Source: Tanytarsus gracilentus (Eukaryota; Arthropoda; Insecta; Diptera; Chironomidae). From it: a DNA stretch of 64,000 nt. Positions 1 through 13,028 of this stretch are shown piece by piece. The DNA is taken from contig JAXRKN010000044.1 of assembly GCA_038502055.1 (NCBI GenBank), positions 2,762,001 through 2,826,000 on the forward strand. The letters are read 5' to 3'. The position numbers and the translations under genes are program-made. Each line of letters begins with the position of its first letter. Position 1 is the stretch's first letter. The notes below the pieces were generated by a model. It was not told where the DNA came from, did not search any database, and saw only the letters and a list, made by a program, of their open reading frames with translations.

Positions 1-2
1 AT

Positions 3-266
3 GGGCCGGCTGTTTTTGGTGGACACATTCCTGACGGCGTGAACGTATTGTCACAATCGAACGGCTCGTCGGGTGGACATAATGCAATATTTGGCTCAGC
101 TGCCCATGATCTTTTGTCTTTGCAGGGCTTTGATGAACAGTTTTTTGATGATTGCCTTGAACTTTCAGAATTCAGTTGGAGCGAAGCTACAGTACAATCT
201 GTTTCTTTTTCTGAATCTTCTGTCACTGACGTGCAAGAACTTTTTGAGACTCTTGTCGATGGCTGA
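3..266 (+). CDS. 3' end of an unrecognised protein (partial)
   Basis: An open frame runs in from the window edge and stops at TGA 264-266, giving about 87 C-terminal residues. The segment is rich in Gly and Ser, then acidic, with short patches such as FDEQFFDDCLELSEF and VQELFETLVDG. This resembles the low-complexity tail or activation domain of a transcription factor, but I recognise no family. A TTTGTCTTTGCAG string at about 112-124 looks like a splice acceptor inside the frame, so part of the upstream frame might be intron. AT-rich sequence resembling 3' UTR follows, with an AATAAAG near 912. Confidence 0.45.
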   Translation, partial: GPAVFGGHIPDGVNVLSQSNGSSGGHNAIFGSAAHDLLSLQGFDEQFFDDCLELSEFSWSEATVQSVSFSESSVTDVQELFETLVDG

Positions 267-3200
267 TCAAAAGTGCACTTTTTATCACTTTTCGACGAAT
301 GTTTTCGATTTCCACAAACATCACACGAGCAATATTCTTGCGGCTGCATCATTAAATTTGGCGCTTGATTCGAGCACATTTTTAAAAAGTTTTTACGAAT
401 ATAAAATTTAGAAAGGCCGAAAAAAATAATTTTTATGAAGCTTTCTTACGCAAAAGTTTGCTACGATTGATGATGATTAATGAGAGAAGATGAAAAAGAA
501 GAAAAATATTTATGAACATCATTTTATGCGAAATGCAATCAATCACTGAGTGTTGATTTAAATGAAGATGCAAATTTAATTTTATAATAATTTTTCATCC
601 CTTGTAAATTTTATATTATTCCCCTTATGACCTTGAAAAGCTCTTTCAATGTTCGAGAATTTTCTCAAGCAACGAAAGCAGTCGTAACATAAATTTTTAG
701 TTGGATTTAGTGAGATTTTCATTGCATCAAAAAATCTAAATCCCTTCGATTGATTTTCGCTCTGTCATCAAAAGAAAATTGGTTACACGAGAGCGTGCTG
801 CATGAGTCGTGATTTATTTTGAGGATCAAATTCTTTGGCAATTTCTTTGAGTTGTCTCATGGATTTTCCTAGGTTAAAAAGAAAAAGAAAAGTTTTGCTC
901 AATTTTGCTATTAATAAAGTCTGCCATATGTAGGCCACTCCACAGTGTACATTTTTTTCTCATTCGTACATTGACTTATTTTTAGACCACAATGATGTTG
1001 CCATATGCATTGCAGGAGCATATCATAGACACTTGTGGTTAGTGGCATTCGTGCATATCATCGAGTTGATGTAAGAATTGAAGAGAAAATAAATTTTCAA
1101 TTTTACTAATGAAGGTTTGAAAACATCCAGATGTGAAGAATTTCCAAGGGAAAAAATCTTTGCAATTTCTTAAAACTTTCAAGATAAACTTTCTTTTGGT
1201 CAAAATTTTCATTTATTAATTTTTCCATCCATTGCAAGATAAACAGATAAAATCTCCAGACGAAGTAAAAATATTTGCATACTGCAGTTTTGCTCTTATT
1301 CATTTTCCATTTTCCTCCTTTGCTCGATTCCATAATGAAAATGAAAACCTTATGCAATGTTTCGTTTTAAATCTCCACTGCAGAATCTGAGCATTAAAAA
1401 GTTCACAGCTTCCACATTCTTATTGTGCTTCCGCTTAAAACGAAATGGAAAAGTCATGTGCAAAAGTGTGCACTCTGAATTTTTTATTGTAAACATTATT
1501 TGCTCTTTTCTCGATCAATGTTGCTACTTTGCTGGGGATTGTGATGAAGTTTTGGCTGAATTAATAATATTTATTTTGAAGAAGTTGATAAAAATTTAAA
1601 AGTTTTAAAAATATTTTTAAAACAAAGTTTTAATTTTTGCTGTGACATTTTAGGTAAATTGTCCCTAAATTGCTTCATGTTTGAGACAGCGGAATTTAAT
1701 TGGGAAAAAAATATGTGATAATTTGACAATACGTTGATTTTAGTTAAAGTTTTACAGAATTATTTCAATAAAGTTTTTGTTATAAATTTACACACACAAA
1801 AATTTAGGTTCGAATCCTATCATTAAAAAATTAATTTGCTTTAAATGTCATTTTTATTTTTTCCAAGTCCTCAGTGAAAATTTAAATTTTTTTTAATTTT
1901 TCACTTAAAAAAATCTCTCCGTTCTATCCAACAACAATCATAGTCATCGCCCACACCTTTTGATGAAAATTACTTATTCAAAAATCGTAGTCGAGTATCA
2001 TAAAATTTTCTCTCAACATCATCACCATGCAGGTGCTCTCAAAAATATTTGTTGAAAACTCCACATTTCATATGACTTAACAAAAAAAATGCACTGCTCT
2101 GATGAAAAACGAGAAAATGTTCAGTTTCGATGAAGAAAAATAAATTTATATTCCCGCATATGTGGCAAAAATGTGAAAATTTAAATTGAAGGAACATCAA
2201 AGACTTATTTGAGAGAAAAACTTTCATCGTTTTAGTGAAGAAAAATATTTTGTGCATAAATGTGTGAAAAACAGGTGGATAGCATCAGAAGAAAATCACC
2301 ATGAGACTTTTTTGCTACCTTTTATTTCTCAATAACGCCTTTTTTTCGCGCTTAAAACTTTTTTGCGGCATAGATGCAAAGTTAAAGACACCTGGTGTGC
2401 TCTAAGAGGATTTGCGATGATTTTACCTACGTGCAAAAGTAGCTCAGCACGATCCTTTCCTTATAGTTGATTATTGTACTTTCGTACTTCCGCTTTAGTA
2501 CCTTTCACATAATGCCATACGATAATAGAAGAGATTTTCACCACCTTATCCAACAAAAGATTTTATGGATTTTTTTTATTTCTTGATTGTCCAAACATCA
2601 AATGTGTTTATTTTTTCTCCCAGTTCATATCAGGTTTAATGTCCTCACGAATCCCGAGTGATTAAATTTTTTGTTCCGCACATGAGAATGAATGTAATTT
2701 CGATAAATTACTTTTTTTACGATGCGTAAGGTGTTGATTTTATTTTATTGCACCCCAATTTTGTTATAAAATTTTAAAGAAGAAAATGTCGTAAATTTTG
2801 TAACAAAAAATTTATTTTTGAGAAAAGTTAAAAATTAAAGGTTCGAATCCTTGAATTATTTTAACACAACAAAAGATTTATGATTTCTAAAGGAAATATT
2901 TTTTTATTTATTCTCAAAGATAATTCGTCCATATTTTTTTATGCTGCAATGATTTATGCTTTAAGACATTCTTTGAGCTCTTATATAGCGCTTTTGGCAA
3001 TTGCTACAATGTTGCTCTCTTTTTTATTGCTTCGAATGCTTCGAATGCTTTCGATCTCAAAGAGAAGGAAAAAATCCACTTAAAGAGATTAACGGAACTG
3101 AGTGCAGGTTGAAGGCATTCACGCATGCACTATTAGCTTAAGATGAATGACTTTGTGCTGGATCCTAAACAAAATTTACCGCTTTATCAAATCGAGTTTA

Positions 3201-4200
3201 ATTAAAAAATTTCACACTAAAATTTGCGCCTATAAAAATCTCAACAATCGCACACAATGACCCATTTCGACTGTGATCTTGTCATAAAATTTCATTTTAC
3301 ATCTGTTTTTATCCCGTCCGAATGCCTCGACAACAACATAAGCACACATCGCATGTGGCAGCTTGAAACAACCGCTAAAAGCATTGGTGTTTTATTTAGA
3401 GTTGCCAGCGAACGCGAGAGAGCGACATGCGAACGCGAGAATTTAATTGAAAATCTAGAAATTTATTTGCTCTCACGTCGACCATAAATGTGATCATAAA
3501 ATTACACTCTTCCTCTTAGAACTGTGTGTCGAGTACGTACAGACATTTTTTGCGGTTTTAAACATTTCATTTTGAAATTGTGTAACAAATTTCATTCCCG
3601 TTTGTGAAAGATGAGCGCATTTAATCGCGGTTAATGATGAACCCTTCACTTTTCAAACAGCCGCAAGATGAAAAATGATAAAAACATGAGTCGTGCATAA
3701 TAAATTTCTGTGGCTTCAATAGAAAGAGAAAAAAGTTGCAAAAAATATTTGGTTCGAATCCTAAACAAAAAAAATGTATTAAACAAAATGGTTTAAAATG
3801 TATTTTTTGTCTCTAAAATTATTTAATTTATTTTTTACTAAAAATTCCGAGAATCTGGAATTCACGCAAAAATTTCTCATCATTTCACGGTACGGAAAAG
3901 GCTAATTTGTCTGATTGAATTTCACTGTTAATTAAGTAATTAATCATATAATTACTTCGCATGTTGTAGGAAGAGTATTTAATACTTTTTTTTGGATCAT
4001 TGCACACAAAAACTGATCATTCGGAAAAAATTTCTTCTACACCTGATCACATCATAATTAATTTTCCAGCATATAAATTTCACGCTCTTTTAAAAACATT
4101 ACAATTCATTTTTCTCTCACCTCCAAGCATGCAACTTTAAAAAATATATTTCTCAGAGCATAGAAAGAGAATTTATTAAGCAACATTCGCGACCTTCTCA
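267..4200. other. Non-coding stretch with tRNA B-box-like motifs
   Basis: No convincing coding exon is visible here. The short open frames are AT-rich, lack splice context and have no recognisable protein character. The stretch holds three copies of a GGTTCGAATCCT motif (about 1807, 2840 and 3751), which matches the tRNA T-arm/B-box consensus but is not part of a cloverleaf I can fold. A CATCCCTTG string near 595 resembles one end of the roughly 100-bp foldback units seen elsewhere. Confidence 0.5.
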
Positions 4201-5037
4201 CTGTTTTCTTTTCTCCGCACTCACCGATCGGCGTTGTTTTTCAGCCTCAGTGTTACTTCGATCGTTGTGCCGGTTGTATCGTTGTGTCTTTATGATTGTA
4301 AAAAATTATTAACTCAAAAATATGTGTCAACATCTCTAAGGTGTAAAAAACGATAAAATTATGGCTAATTAATACCATAAAGAGGAGAAAAAAATTCATT
4401 CATCATATCGAGACTCGGTCACATGTCTGAATAGCGATAAAAGACAATAAATTTCTTCTCATTAAACGCAAGTCGATTGTCCGAAATAAAAAAAATATTT
4501 TCTTTGCTACTCATGACGTGAAATTCTATGCGTTGCTGAAAACTGGTTTCTCCATTCACGAAAAAAAAGAAATTTTTATGAATTTAAATCCTAATACAAA
4601 TTTCTTTATTGAGGAAACAGAATAGAAAAAAGTTTTGCAAACCTCACTTTGAAGTGTTGATAGAATTTCAAAATTGAAAGTCGTGAGGCGAAAAGAGAAA
4701 AAAATTCTTTTTTGCAAATAAAGTGAAGGAAATGAATTGCAAATTCGTGTGTGTCTCGCTTTGAGGCATTTCAGTGCTCCGAGAATAAATTATCGTGTCG
4801 TTATTTTCCCACATTTATGGTTCGATAATTAAAGGCTCTTTTAAAGTTTGCTGTGGAATAAATAAATGAAAGAGAGTGAAAAGTTGCAATCATGCCGCGA
4901 GATTTGAACAACAAGTGACATTAGGAAGTGGAAAAAAATATTGGATTGTACTTAGTGATTTCTTTGGATTTGTGGTAATTTTTTAAATTAATTTAAAACG
5001 CACAAAAAAGAAATTTATGAATTTAACAAAAAAATTA

Positions 5038-5049
5038 GGATTCGAACCT
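5038..5049 (-). repeat. tRNA B-box-like motif (one of several)
   Basis: The plus strand reads AGGATTCGAACCT, the reverse complement of the AGGTTCGAATCCT seen at 1806, 2839 and near 3751. Looser copies occur near 33109 and 33729. The flanks are AT-rich and share AAATTTA before the motif in at least two copies. No A box or acceptor stem was found, so this is recorded as a recurrent motif and not as a tRNA gene. Confidence 0.45.
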
Positions 5050-7248
5050 AAATTTTTAACCAGACTTAAATATTTAATTAAATGAAACATGTTCAATAAT
5101 TCAAACGGAAACATATTGAATCTCACTAAAATATGATTATTGCCGTTATGAAACAGGGATAATAAACACGATAGACATGCAATTTCAATTGAATCGCTTA
5201 TTTATGCGTTGAGAAGATAAATTAATTTATGTATGCAATCGCAATTAAAATTTTCCTGTTGTTTATGTGCAAACGGTGAGAATGGAAACAAGTTAAGCGT
5301 TATTAAATGCGTAATCGAATAAAGTGCAATTGATTTGAGTTACTTAATAGAAGTTTCTTTCGTATGAATAATTTTTATAAAATTTAAAGACAGGATTAAA
5401 AATAGAGATTAAATTAAATTTCTCAAGTGTCCCAATTTTCTCTCTTTCTATATTTTATGCTCTGTGGTTCTTTGGGTTGAAAATTTCTTCCTTTCACTGC
5501 CGGATCAACGGCGACGACATTCAAAACGCTCAAGAGAGTTTAAGAGGACAATTTACTGTGGTGATGGTGAATTTTTTATCAGCCTCACATCAAAATGAAA
5601 GTTTATAAACTTTTTATTCAGTAGCTAAAGTGCAGTAATTCAATTTAAGCCAAACACAAACTCATCTCGTTTTTCATTGATTGTCTCCCTCACCAATGAC
5701 AATGGCATTCATTTATTTCATATTCAATTGAATGTAAATTTTCAAGAAATAAATTCAAGCGCAAAAAAGGTTGTAATGCGATACACATTTTTTATCTGAG
5801 TGATTCTCAGTGCGGATTATTCGAGACTTAAAATTAAATTCCTAATTCCTATAGATAAGAAAGAAACTTCAATGATTGATTCAACTTGATAAAAAATAAA
5901 ATCTCGTTGACTTATGATGTGCCACAACGATGCACGTAAATTTCAGGGCGGGTGAAATTATTGAAATCTTAAAGTAATGCCGACATACTCGAGACTCTCC
6001 TCGCTAAAATTTATGTGTCAATTAATATTTCCGTGTCGGTCATGCACAGCCGTTGTGCTTAATCAAGGAAAGGATTATCGTCGACAATCCCAGCACTCAT
6101 ATTTATTGCCATTTTTCTATTCGATGTTTATCTCTTCGCACGCTCTTTGCAATGTCATTAGCTTCAAGGTTAAGTGACATGGTTCACATTAGAGATTTCA
6201 ATATTCATTTATGGTGTTGCTAAGTGTGACAAATTTATTTAAAAAATATTAAAATTCTTAAAAATAAATCAATTTAATTTTAAAAGTTGTTAAATTTTTT
6301 TAAAATTTTTTAAATAGTGTCCAACCCTTGACCCGATGACACCAATGATATTTAAGAGAAAAAATATCTCTTTAAAATTTGTCGCGATTCTTCTTATCAA
6401 AACTTTTGCAATCTCGTATTATTTTCTTATGGAACGAATATATGAAGTTGACATTGATGTTATTAATAAACTTATGAGTGAAATCTCTTTTTTACCGTTC
6501 ATTTTGAGTGAGAGAGAAATTTGATGAAAGCGCGGAGATGTGTGAGAAAAGTATTCACAAATCGTCCGTTTAATAAAATCGCTCTCCTTTCAACTCAGAA
6601 CACTACTGTGCACGAAACGAGTAAAACCTGCCCATGGCACCAGGGCATTAAATGATGAAATCACGATAAATTTCCACTGAAAACTGAAAAGATAAAATTA
6701 AAAATATTAAATCGTTCCTCCGCGTTCATGTTTGCAATCGTTTGGTCGAACAACTTGTTGGCGGAATATGAAAACACACGCGGGGAGCGAGTTGATTTGT
6801 GCGAGTATATGCATAAAAGTTGCAAAGTCAAATGTAGCCGCTCATAGTTTGTTTGTGGCGTTGCGCAACATTGGCGATGTAAAAATTGGATACAGAGAGA
6901 TACACAGAAAGATAGTCAACAAAAAATTATGCAAACACATTTCAAGACTCGACAAAAATGCACCACATAACAATAAACTTGAAAAATGGTCTGTTAAAAA
7001 TTTTTACGACCATTTCAAAAAGTGGATTTTTTGTTGTTGTTTGATGTTCTTTAATGGTCTTTAAATCTATTTTGACTTGTTCAATTTTTTAGTTCAACAT
7101 TCTTATGCCGTGAAATTTATGAACGTTCTTTATCGCCCAATTTGAAATTAATGCAATAGTGAGCGTGATTTATTGTCGCGGCAAAGTGCAATTGGAACGA
7201 GATCGAGAGAGGAAAAATCCTTGAGATAGTTGAAGGGAGTAAAATTGA

Positions 7249-7354
7249 CAAGGGATGGAAATTATAAAAAAAGTTCAAATTACTTAAAATTATTTTTAAA
7301 AAAATTCAAAATATTAATTTTTAGATTTAAAAAATCTCAAATTTTCATCCCTTG
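7249..7354. repeat. Roughly 100-bp foldback unit
   Basis: The left end reads CAAGGGATGGAAATTA and the right end reads AAATTTTCATCCCTTG, which is its approximate reverse complement. The interior is AT-rich and has no open frame. Ends of the same type occur at 11041, 13355 and 39145, so this looks like one member of a small dispersed family of miniature inverted-repeat elements or hairpins. Confidence 0.55.
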
Positions 7355-10300
7355 CATTGCAAAAATCCTTCACTCGAATGTATCTAATTTTAACTAGTTT
7401 TTCTTTCAGATGTTTTTAGCGTGTCTGAGAATAGAACATTGCAAATGTTGCACATGCTGAAAATAACTCGTGAACGTTTTTCGAGATTTAAATTTAGAAT
7501 TCAGATTTTCAGTCTGTAAAAAGCTTTTGCGGAAATCTTAGATGTAAGTTTCTTATTAAATTTTAATGGATTTCCTTTGTTGTCTGAACTTTCATTTTGA
7601 ACTCGAAATTGAGAGAAATAAAAATTCAATTTTTATTAATAAAAACTTTTCTTGGAAAAAGAGCGACCACAAGAATGTTTGGACGAAGTTGTCGTACTCT
7701 GAAGTTTCTCAATGCAATATTAAAGTTTATGTTTATTCTCTCGAGATACATACTAATGCTCTTAAAATAGATTGAAAATACTTAACTTTAATGCGGCATT
7801 TACGGTTCGCAATGGATTTAAATTCAGATATAAAATCTTTCTCTTATAGGCAAACAAACAAATAAACACAAAACCCATTGCGTATGTATTGATTATTTCA
7901 AATTGCGTCCCTTTCAACGCTCCACAATACAAGTGTTGGAAGTTCGAAAGGTCTGCATTTAAATCTTGAGAATGGCTTTAAAATTTTCCATCCCATTATA
8001 GCTGTCTCGATATCACTTTAGAAATTCATACGCAATGTGTTTAGTCGTGATTTATGAGTGGTGGAGATTTATTTCGAATGGATTTGTTTCTGAATAAAAT
8101 TCAAATGTTTCAAGCGCTAGAACCAGCACATTTCTCTCTCTCTTTCTCTCTCACAAAAAGTGCTTACGAAACCTTATAATCAACAAAGTTCATATTGATG
8201 GAAGGCATAATCGCCTCTCAATGATTATAATCGCCTTTCCGCACCGAAAATTGGCTTCACTCAAAGCATGAACAAATTACTTCCGATGGTGGTAATGGTC
8301 GTTGTCGCGTCTCTTGTTCATTACATAAATTGAAATTCTTAAGTCTTCACATTTTCATCATCAAGCATCTCGAAGTAATTGTCGGCAATGCCGTAATTGG
8401 TATGTGCATGCTGTCAAAAACGAGAGCTATAGAAATTTTCGTAGCCATAGTTGAAACCGGAAAGACAGTGCGACCCCAAAAGTATCTTTAAACTTCATTA
8501 ATTTCCATACTCGAATCCATTAAGTTAGTTAAAAGTTGTGAGGGAATTCAATCACAATTTTGCTTTTAATTTGATTTAATAACGTAATTATTTTGGAACG
8601 AATGAATGTGATCACGCATATTCGGCTCCTTTAATTAAATTTACGAGAGATTTGAAAAATATACGAGTCTTTGTGACAACATCCGCCTACATTCTTTTAG
8701 CGCCACTCATTCATAAATATTTTTTTGTAAATCTCGCACGAGAGCGAAGGCGACGAAATTTGTGCCACAACTGTGAACAAACAGAGCATTTGTTTAAATT
8801 AGTAATTCGGAATTAAATTGTTTTTCCAAATTTAAAATCTGTCAAATTCTTCCAAATTTTTTTAAGTACTCAGATGCGATCATTCACTTTGTGCACGGAA
8901 GTTACGAATTTATAAATTGACACAACCTCTAAAATCTTAATTCCTGACCTCAACTCTCACAAGCCGTTAATGGGAAGCTTTACTGAAAATTGATTTGCGA
9001 ACAGAGTTCAGTTAGGTTGCATCTCTTCAGCTCACCAACAAAGCAAGTTAATTCCAATTTCTCATGCAAATGTTAATTTCCTTTAAAATAATTTTTGTTA
9101 TGGTAGCTCAAGGCGAGAAATTCATTAAAGCTACTTTAAACTTATGGAAAGCCTCTCACGTTTTAAAATTCATTATTTTTTTCGCTAAATGTTACACACT
9201 CTCTGCCCTGAAGAATGGACATATCCAATTTTCAAATTCTATTTCCGTCAAAAATTTGAAACTCCCTCACTTGGAAATGATTTATTGTTTTTGCATTTAA
9301 ATATGAAGTTGCAAAGTCCAACACAATTTTTGTTGGCTTCATGCGTCAATGTCATGATGATGGATTTGAGGAGAAGCTAATAAAAAATTAAAGAATTAAT
9401 TTTAAAATTTATTAACAGAAAAATATTCAAGTGAAAAATTTCAAAATACTCCCAAGTTCTTTGCCCCTTTTTTTCATGAATTTTTACCAGCATCCAAAAA
9501 ATCCATTTTTAGATCTAAAATTTTACAACCACTGAACTGTGAGCGCCACGCGGCGTAACAAATGAATTGCGAAATTTGATGGTCGTTAGATAGAAAAAAC
9601 TCGCTCTTCCCACTTTAAAGCTAACTGTCGTAGTTTGTTTGTTTTAAAAGAATATTTTGCCAAAAAGTTCGCCTAGTCGTAATTGATTCTCTCTATTGAA
9701 TAGTAATTTATTATTTTAAAAACTGTAAATTTTTATCGGTCTATCGGAGAACGACTGCAAATAGTTTTTCGTCTCGTTTATTCTCTGAAACATTGCAAAG
9801 CACATCTGCTGCCACATTTTTAATGGCATTTAGAGAGTTTTTATGTATTTTTCTCCACTATCGGTCAAATATGCTCTTTGTATACCGTTCGAGGAATTTT
9901 TTGTATTTTGCAATTTTTCCATTGAAAAGAGAAGAAGATAAAAATATTTTACGGCACAGTTTTTTTGTTGTTGCAATTTTATGAATTTTATGTGCCATGA
10001 AAAAATTTCTATTGTGAGAAAAAAAAGATGAAGAGAATTTATTGTGACAATAATGATTATGGGGTTGAGACATTGGAGCATGAGATAATTTTTAAAAACC
10101 TTGACTAATCTTCTAAAATATCTCAATTTAAAAAATATTAAAAATACCTTTTAGAATGATAGAAAATAAATTGCAAAAATTAACTAGAGCAGAAAAAAAA
10201 CTGAAGCTCACCCAGAATCTCCTCCTGGTTCATGTCAAGCATCTCAACTTACATTTTTTGCCGACAGAGAAAGAAATAAAACACGATCTCCAATTGAGCG

Positions 10301-11040
10301 TGAATTATGTCGTCATTTTTCTCATCGTGACTATGCAACATGATGAACGGAATCTGAAGATTCCTTTGTGTCAGAAAAATTTAATTTCAAGCTAAAGTTT
10401 GTGCAAAAAAGCTGTCTTATTAGAGCTACAATTCCATTAATTCCGTTTCCATGTTGCTGTCATGAGAAATTTTTCATTTCGTTTCATTGAGAAGATAAAA
10501 AAAAGTTTTATCATCTGAATGAAGCAAGTCGAGACAGCCACCTAAACTGTAAAATATCGTTGTTGAAAATGTTAAAAGGGTGAAAATTTATCGAATCACT
10601 CAAAATGAGAATTAAAAAAGAATTTTTTGGACATTTCTCATTTCAACCGAGAGGCACTCATGTTTGAACAGAAACATGGGAAAATTTTCTCTCCCTTGAG
10701 CCAACACTTTTTTTTCATCTCCAACAAAATTTTTCATTCTCATTGGAAAAACAACAAAAGATGATAAATTTTAGTTTTTCCTTTTTTGTGTGGAACTATG
10801 AAACTTTTTTGTTCTCTCTACAGCTTATGAAATATTTATTTTAGAAAGTTTTTAAGCTATCTTTGAGGACAAATTGCAGTCTCAAGCGTCGCTGGTGCAT
10901 TAAGAAAATTATGCTCGTCAAAAACCTATAATTTTGCCATTGATGGTGAATCATTTTAATTTTAGGATCGTTAACTCTAATATTGTGCACTTTTCCGTGC
11001 AATTTAAGATTAGCTGGCGAAAAATTGATAGACTGAAAAA

Positions 11041-11130
11041 TCAAGGAGGTGACACTAACATTTTAATTTAAACTTTCAACAAATTCGTTCAAAATTTCAA
11101 TATTAAAACTTAAAGTTTTCACTCCTTGAT
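11041..11130. repeat. Roughly 90-bp foldback unit
   Basis: TCAAGGAGGTGACACTAA on the left pairs with AAAGTTTTCACTCCTTGA on the right. The ends match the TCAAGGG-TGGAAACT consensus shared with the units at 7249, 13355 and 39145. The interior is AT-rich and non-coding. Confidence 0.5.
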
Positions 11131-13028
11131 CAGAAATTATCATTCTAGAGACTGTTAATCACAACCTTGAAAACGAGAGAGCACTTGCACGAAGAACGTG
11201 GTGCAATCTTATCGATCCGTGAGACGAAGAATAAGAAAATTATATTAATTATAGCAATTTCATTTTTTCATCTTATAAAAATTTCCAATCTTTTGGAGCT
11301 GAGTTAATCCATGTATTTATTCGATTGAAGAAAAAAGAAACGAGAACACAAAAATATTAATTAATTGCACTTTATTTCCATTCGGAAAAAGCACCGACTA
11401 ATTAATAATTGTTGTTGTACAAGTTAGGAGCAAAATCAATAAATGAAACTCGCCATGAATGGAACGGTGTTAACGTACAGAAGTAATTAACCGCAACTTC
11501 ATTTACTCGTCGCGTTTTGTTCGGCGAAATAAATATGAAAAAATTTCTGTTTAAAAAAACTGCTCTAATTGACCATAAATAAATAATGAAGAGAGTGTCA
11601 AGACAATTAAGCATTTTGCACACGTTGACCACAATAAATCAGACGCTATCAGCAGAACGAGTAGCGCACAACATGTAAAATAAGGATTGTAAATTTTTCA
11701 GCATCCCACAGACTCAAGTTGTTTTTATTTTGTAACGCTAAAAAATAACTTTCGATTTCGCTGGTGACGATTTAAAGTCAACTTTTTAGCGTCTCACGTA
11801 GGTGTAATCGCGGTAATGGATATTTCCAATAGTTGAAACAGTGAAAAATTGCAAATCGCCATTAGAAAATTATAGATTTTCGTATGAACATGATCAAATT
11901 AAGTTTTTTTTGTAATCTTGAGGTCAAAATTTATTTTAAAAATTTCTGTTTAAAAAACATAGAAAAAATTAAAAAATTTCATAAAAATTAACAGAAAGCT
12001 CAACCATAAGTTAAAACTCTCACACTTCTCGATTTTTTAACCTCAAATATTCCATTCCTGGAAAATTTTCACATTCAATCTCCCGATCACGGTTGAGTGG
12101 TTAGTTGCTATTTTCTTCCATCTACTTTATCTTTCACCTTCGACTTATAAGTGGATACAAAACCAAGATTTCACTCAATTAGACTTTCTCATCACCGCAC
12201 ACCACCAAATTCATCTTCATTAACTTGAAATTGTTTGCCAAAAAAAATTAAATTTGGTGAAAAGAGAAAAATAAATTTAACTCTCAACACTCAAATGGTC
12301 ATGCATTAAATAGATTTTGTCGGCAAAATTCTTTTTTTTACTGAGAGTGCGATTAATTTGATTTTAATTGCTTATTCGTGAGTACGTGGGATTATTTGCA
12401 TGCTTCCGTAGATTTCAGCTTTTTGGAAGCTAAAACCTGTTGATGAACGTCCTTTGCGATAGATCCAATTTCCCTTTCGCTTTACCTTTTCATTCTTTCT
12501 CGTCTCGAGAGACATTTTTATAAAGTTCATGGTAGATTTTGCAACAAAAAAATCTTTAAATAAAATTTAACAAAAGAAACTTGAGACAGTTGTTGAACTT
12601 GTTGTGAAACTAGAGACTGAAAATCGTAGATAAAGTTTTAGTGGGTGTTTGTATTTTTGAACGAGTTGATTTCTTAAAAAAATTGGAACCTTTCTAATGA
12701 CAAATTTACCGTGACACATGTCTTACAACCACAACCGTTTTTTACAAAAAAAAATATTTAATTGCGTGAGAGATTTCATTTCTTTGATTAATTAAGAATT
12801 TCTTCTTCTCCTGAAAAATTTTAAGCATAAAAACTTTGAGCATAAAAAGATTTGAGAGATAAAAAATTCTGAATTTCTCTGTGGTTCATAAATTTCTTTA
12901 TTGTGCGAGTGAGTCGACTCTTACTCACCATAACGATGCATCTTACAGATATGAAAAATGAGCTTATGATGGAAAAACTTAATTAAAATAGTGCGAGCAG
13001 ATAAATTGGTGAAAAAAATCGAGTGAAA

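Larger units (their letters stand above)
4201..13028. other. Long non-coding stretch upstream of the coiled-coil gene
   Basis: I see no coding exon. Around 4243-4290 there is a cluster resembling an arthropod initiator (TTCAGCCTCAGTGTTAC) followed by CGGTTGT about 24 nt downstream. This may be a core promoter and 5' UTR exon for the gene whose first coding exon is at 13029, but the spacing is not ideal. A CATCTTACAG at about 12941-12950 could be the acceptor of the 5' UTR exon that carries the 13029 start. A CT-rich simple repeat lies near 8131-8152. Two foldback units sit at 7249-7354 and 11041-11130, and another B-box-like motif lies on the minus strand at about 5038. Confidence 0.4.

Noticed and set aside
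1807..1818. Possible tRNA gene from the GGTTCGAATCC motif
   Set aside because: No A box, acceptor stem or anticodon arm could be found at the right distance upstream.
4243..4290. Strong core promoter for the coiled-coil gene
   Set aside because: Initiator and GGTTGT are present, but the spacing is not the canonical +28, and no donor was identified, so it is only mentioned as a possibility.
6732..7064. 110-codon plus-strand frame upstream of the coiled-coil gene
   Set aside because: Low-complexity, AT-driven composition with no promoter, splice or family support.
8131..8152. CT-rich tract as a GAGA-type regulatory element
   Set aside because: A simple dinucleotide tract in AT-rich DNA with no nearby transcription start; most likely a microsatellite.
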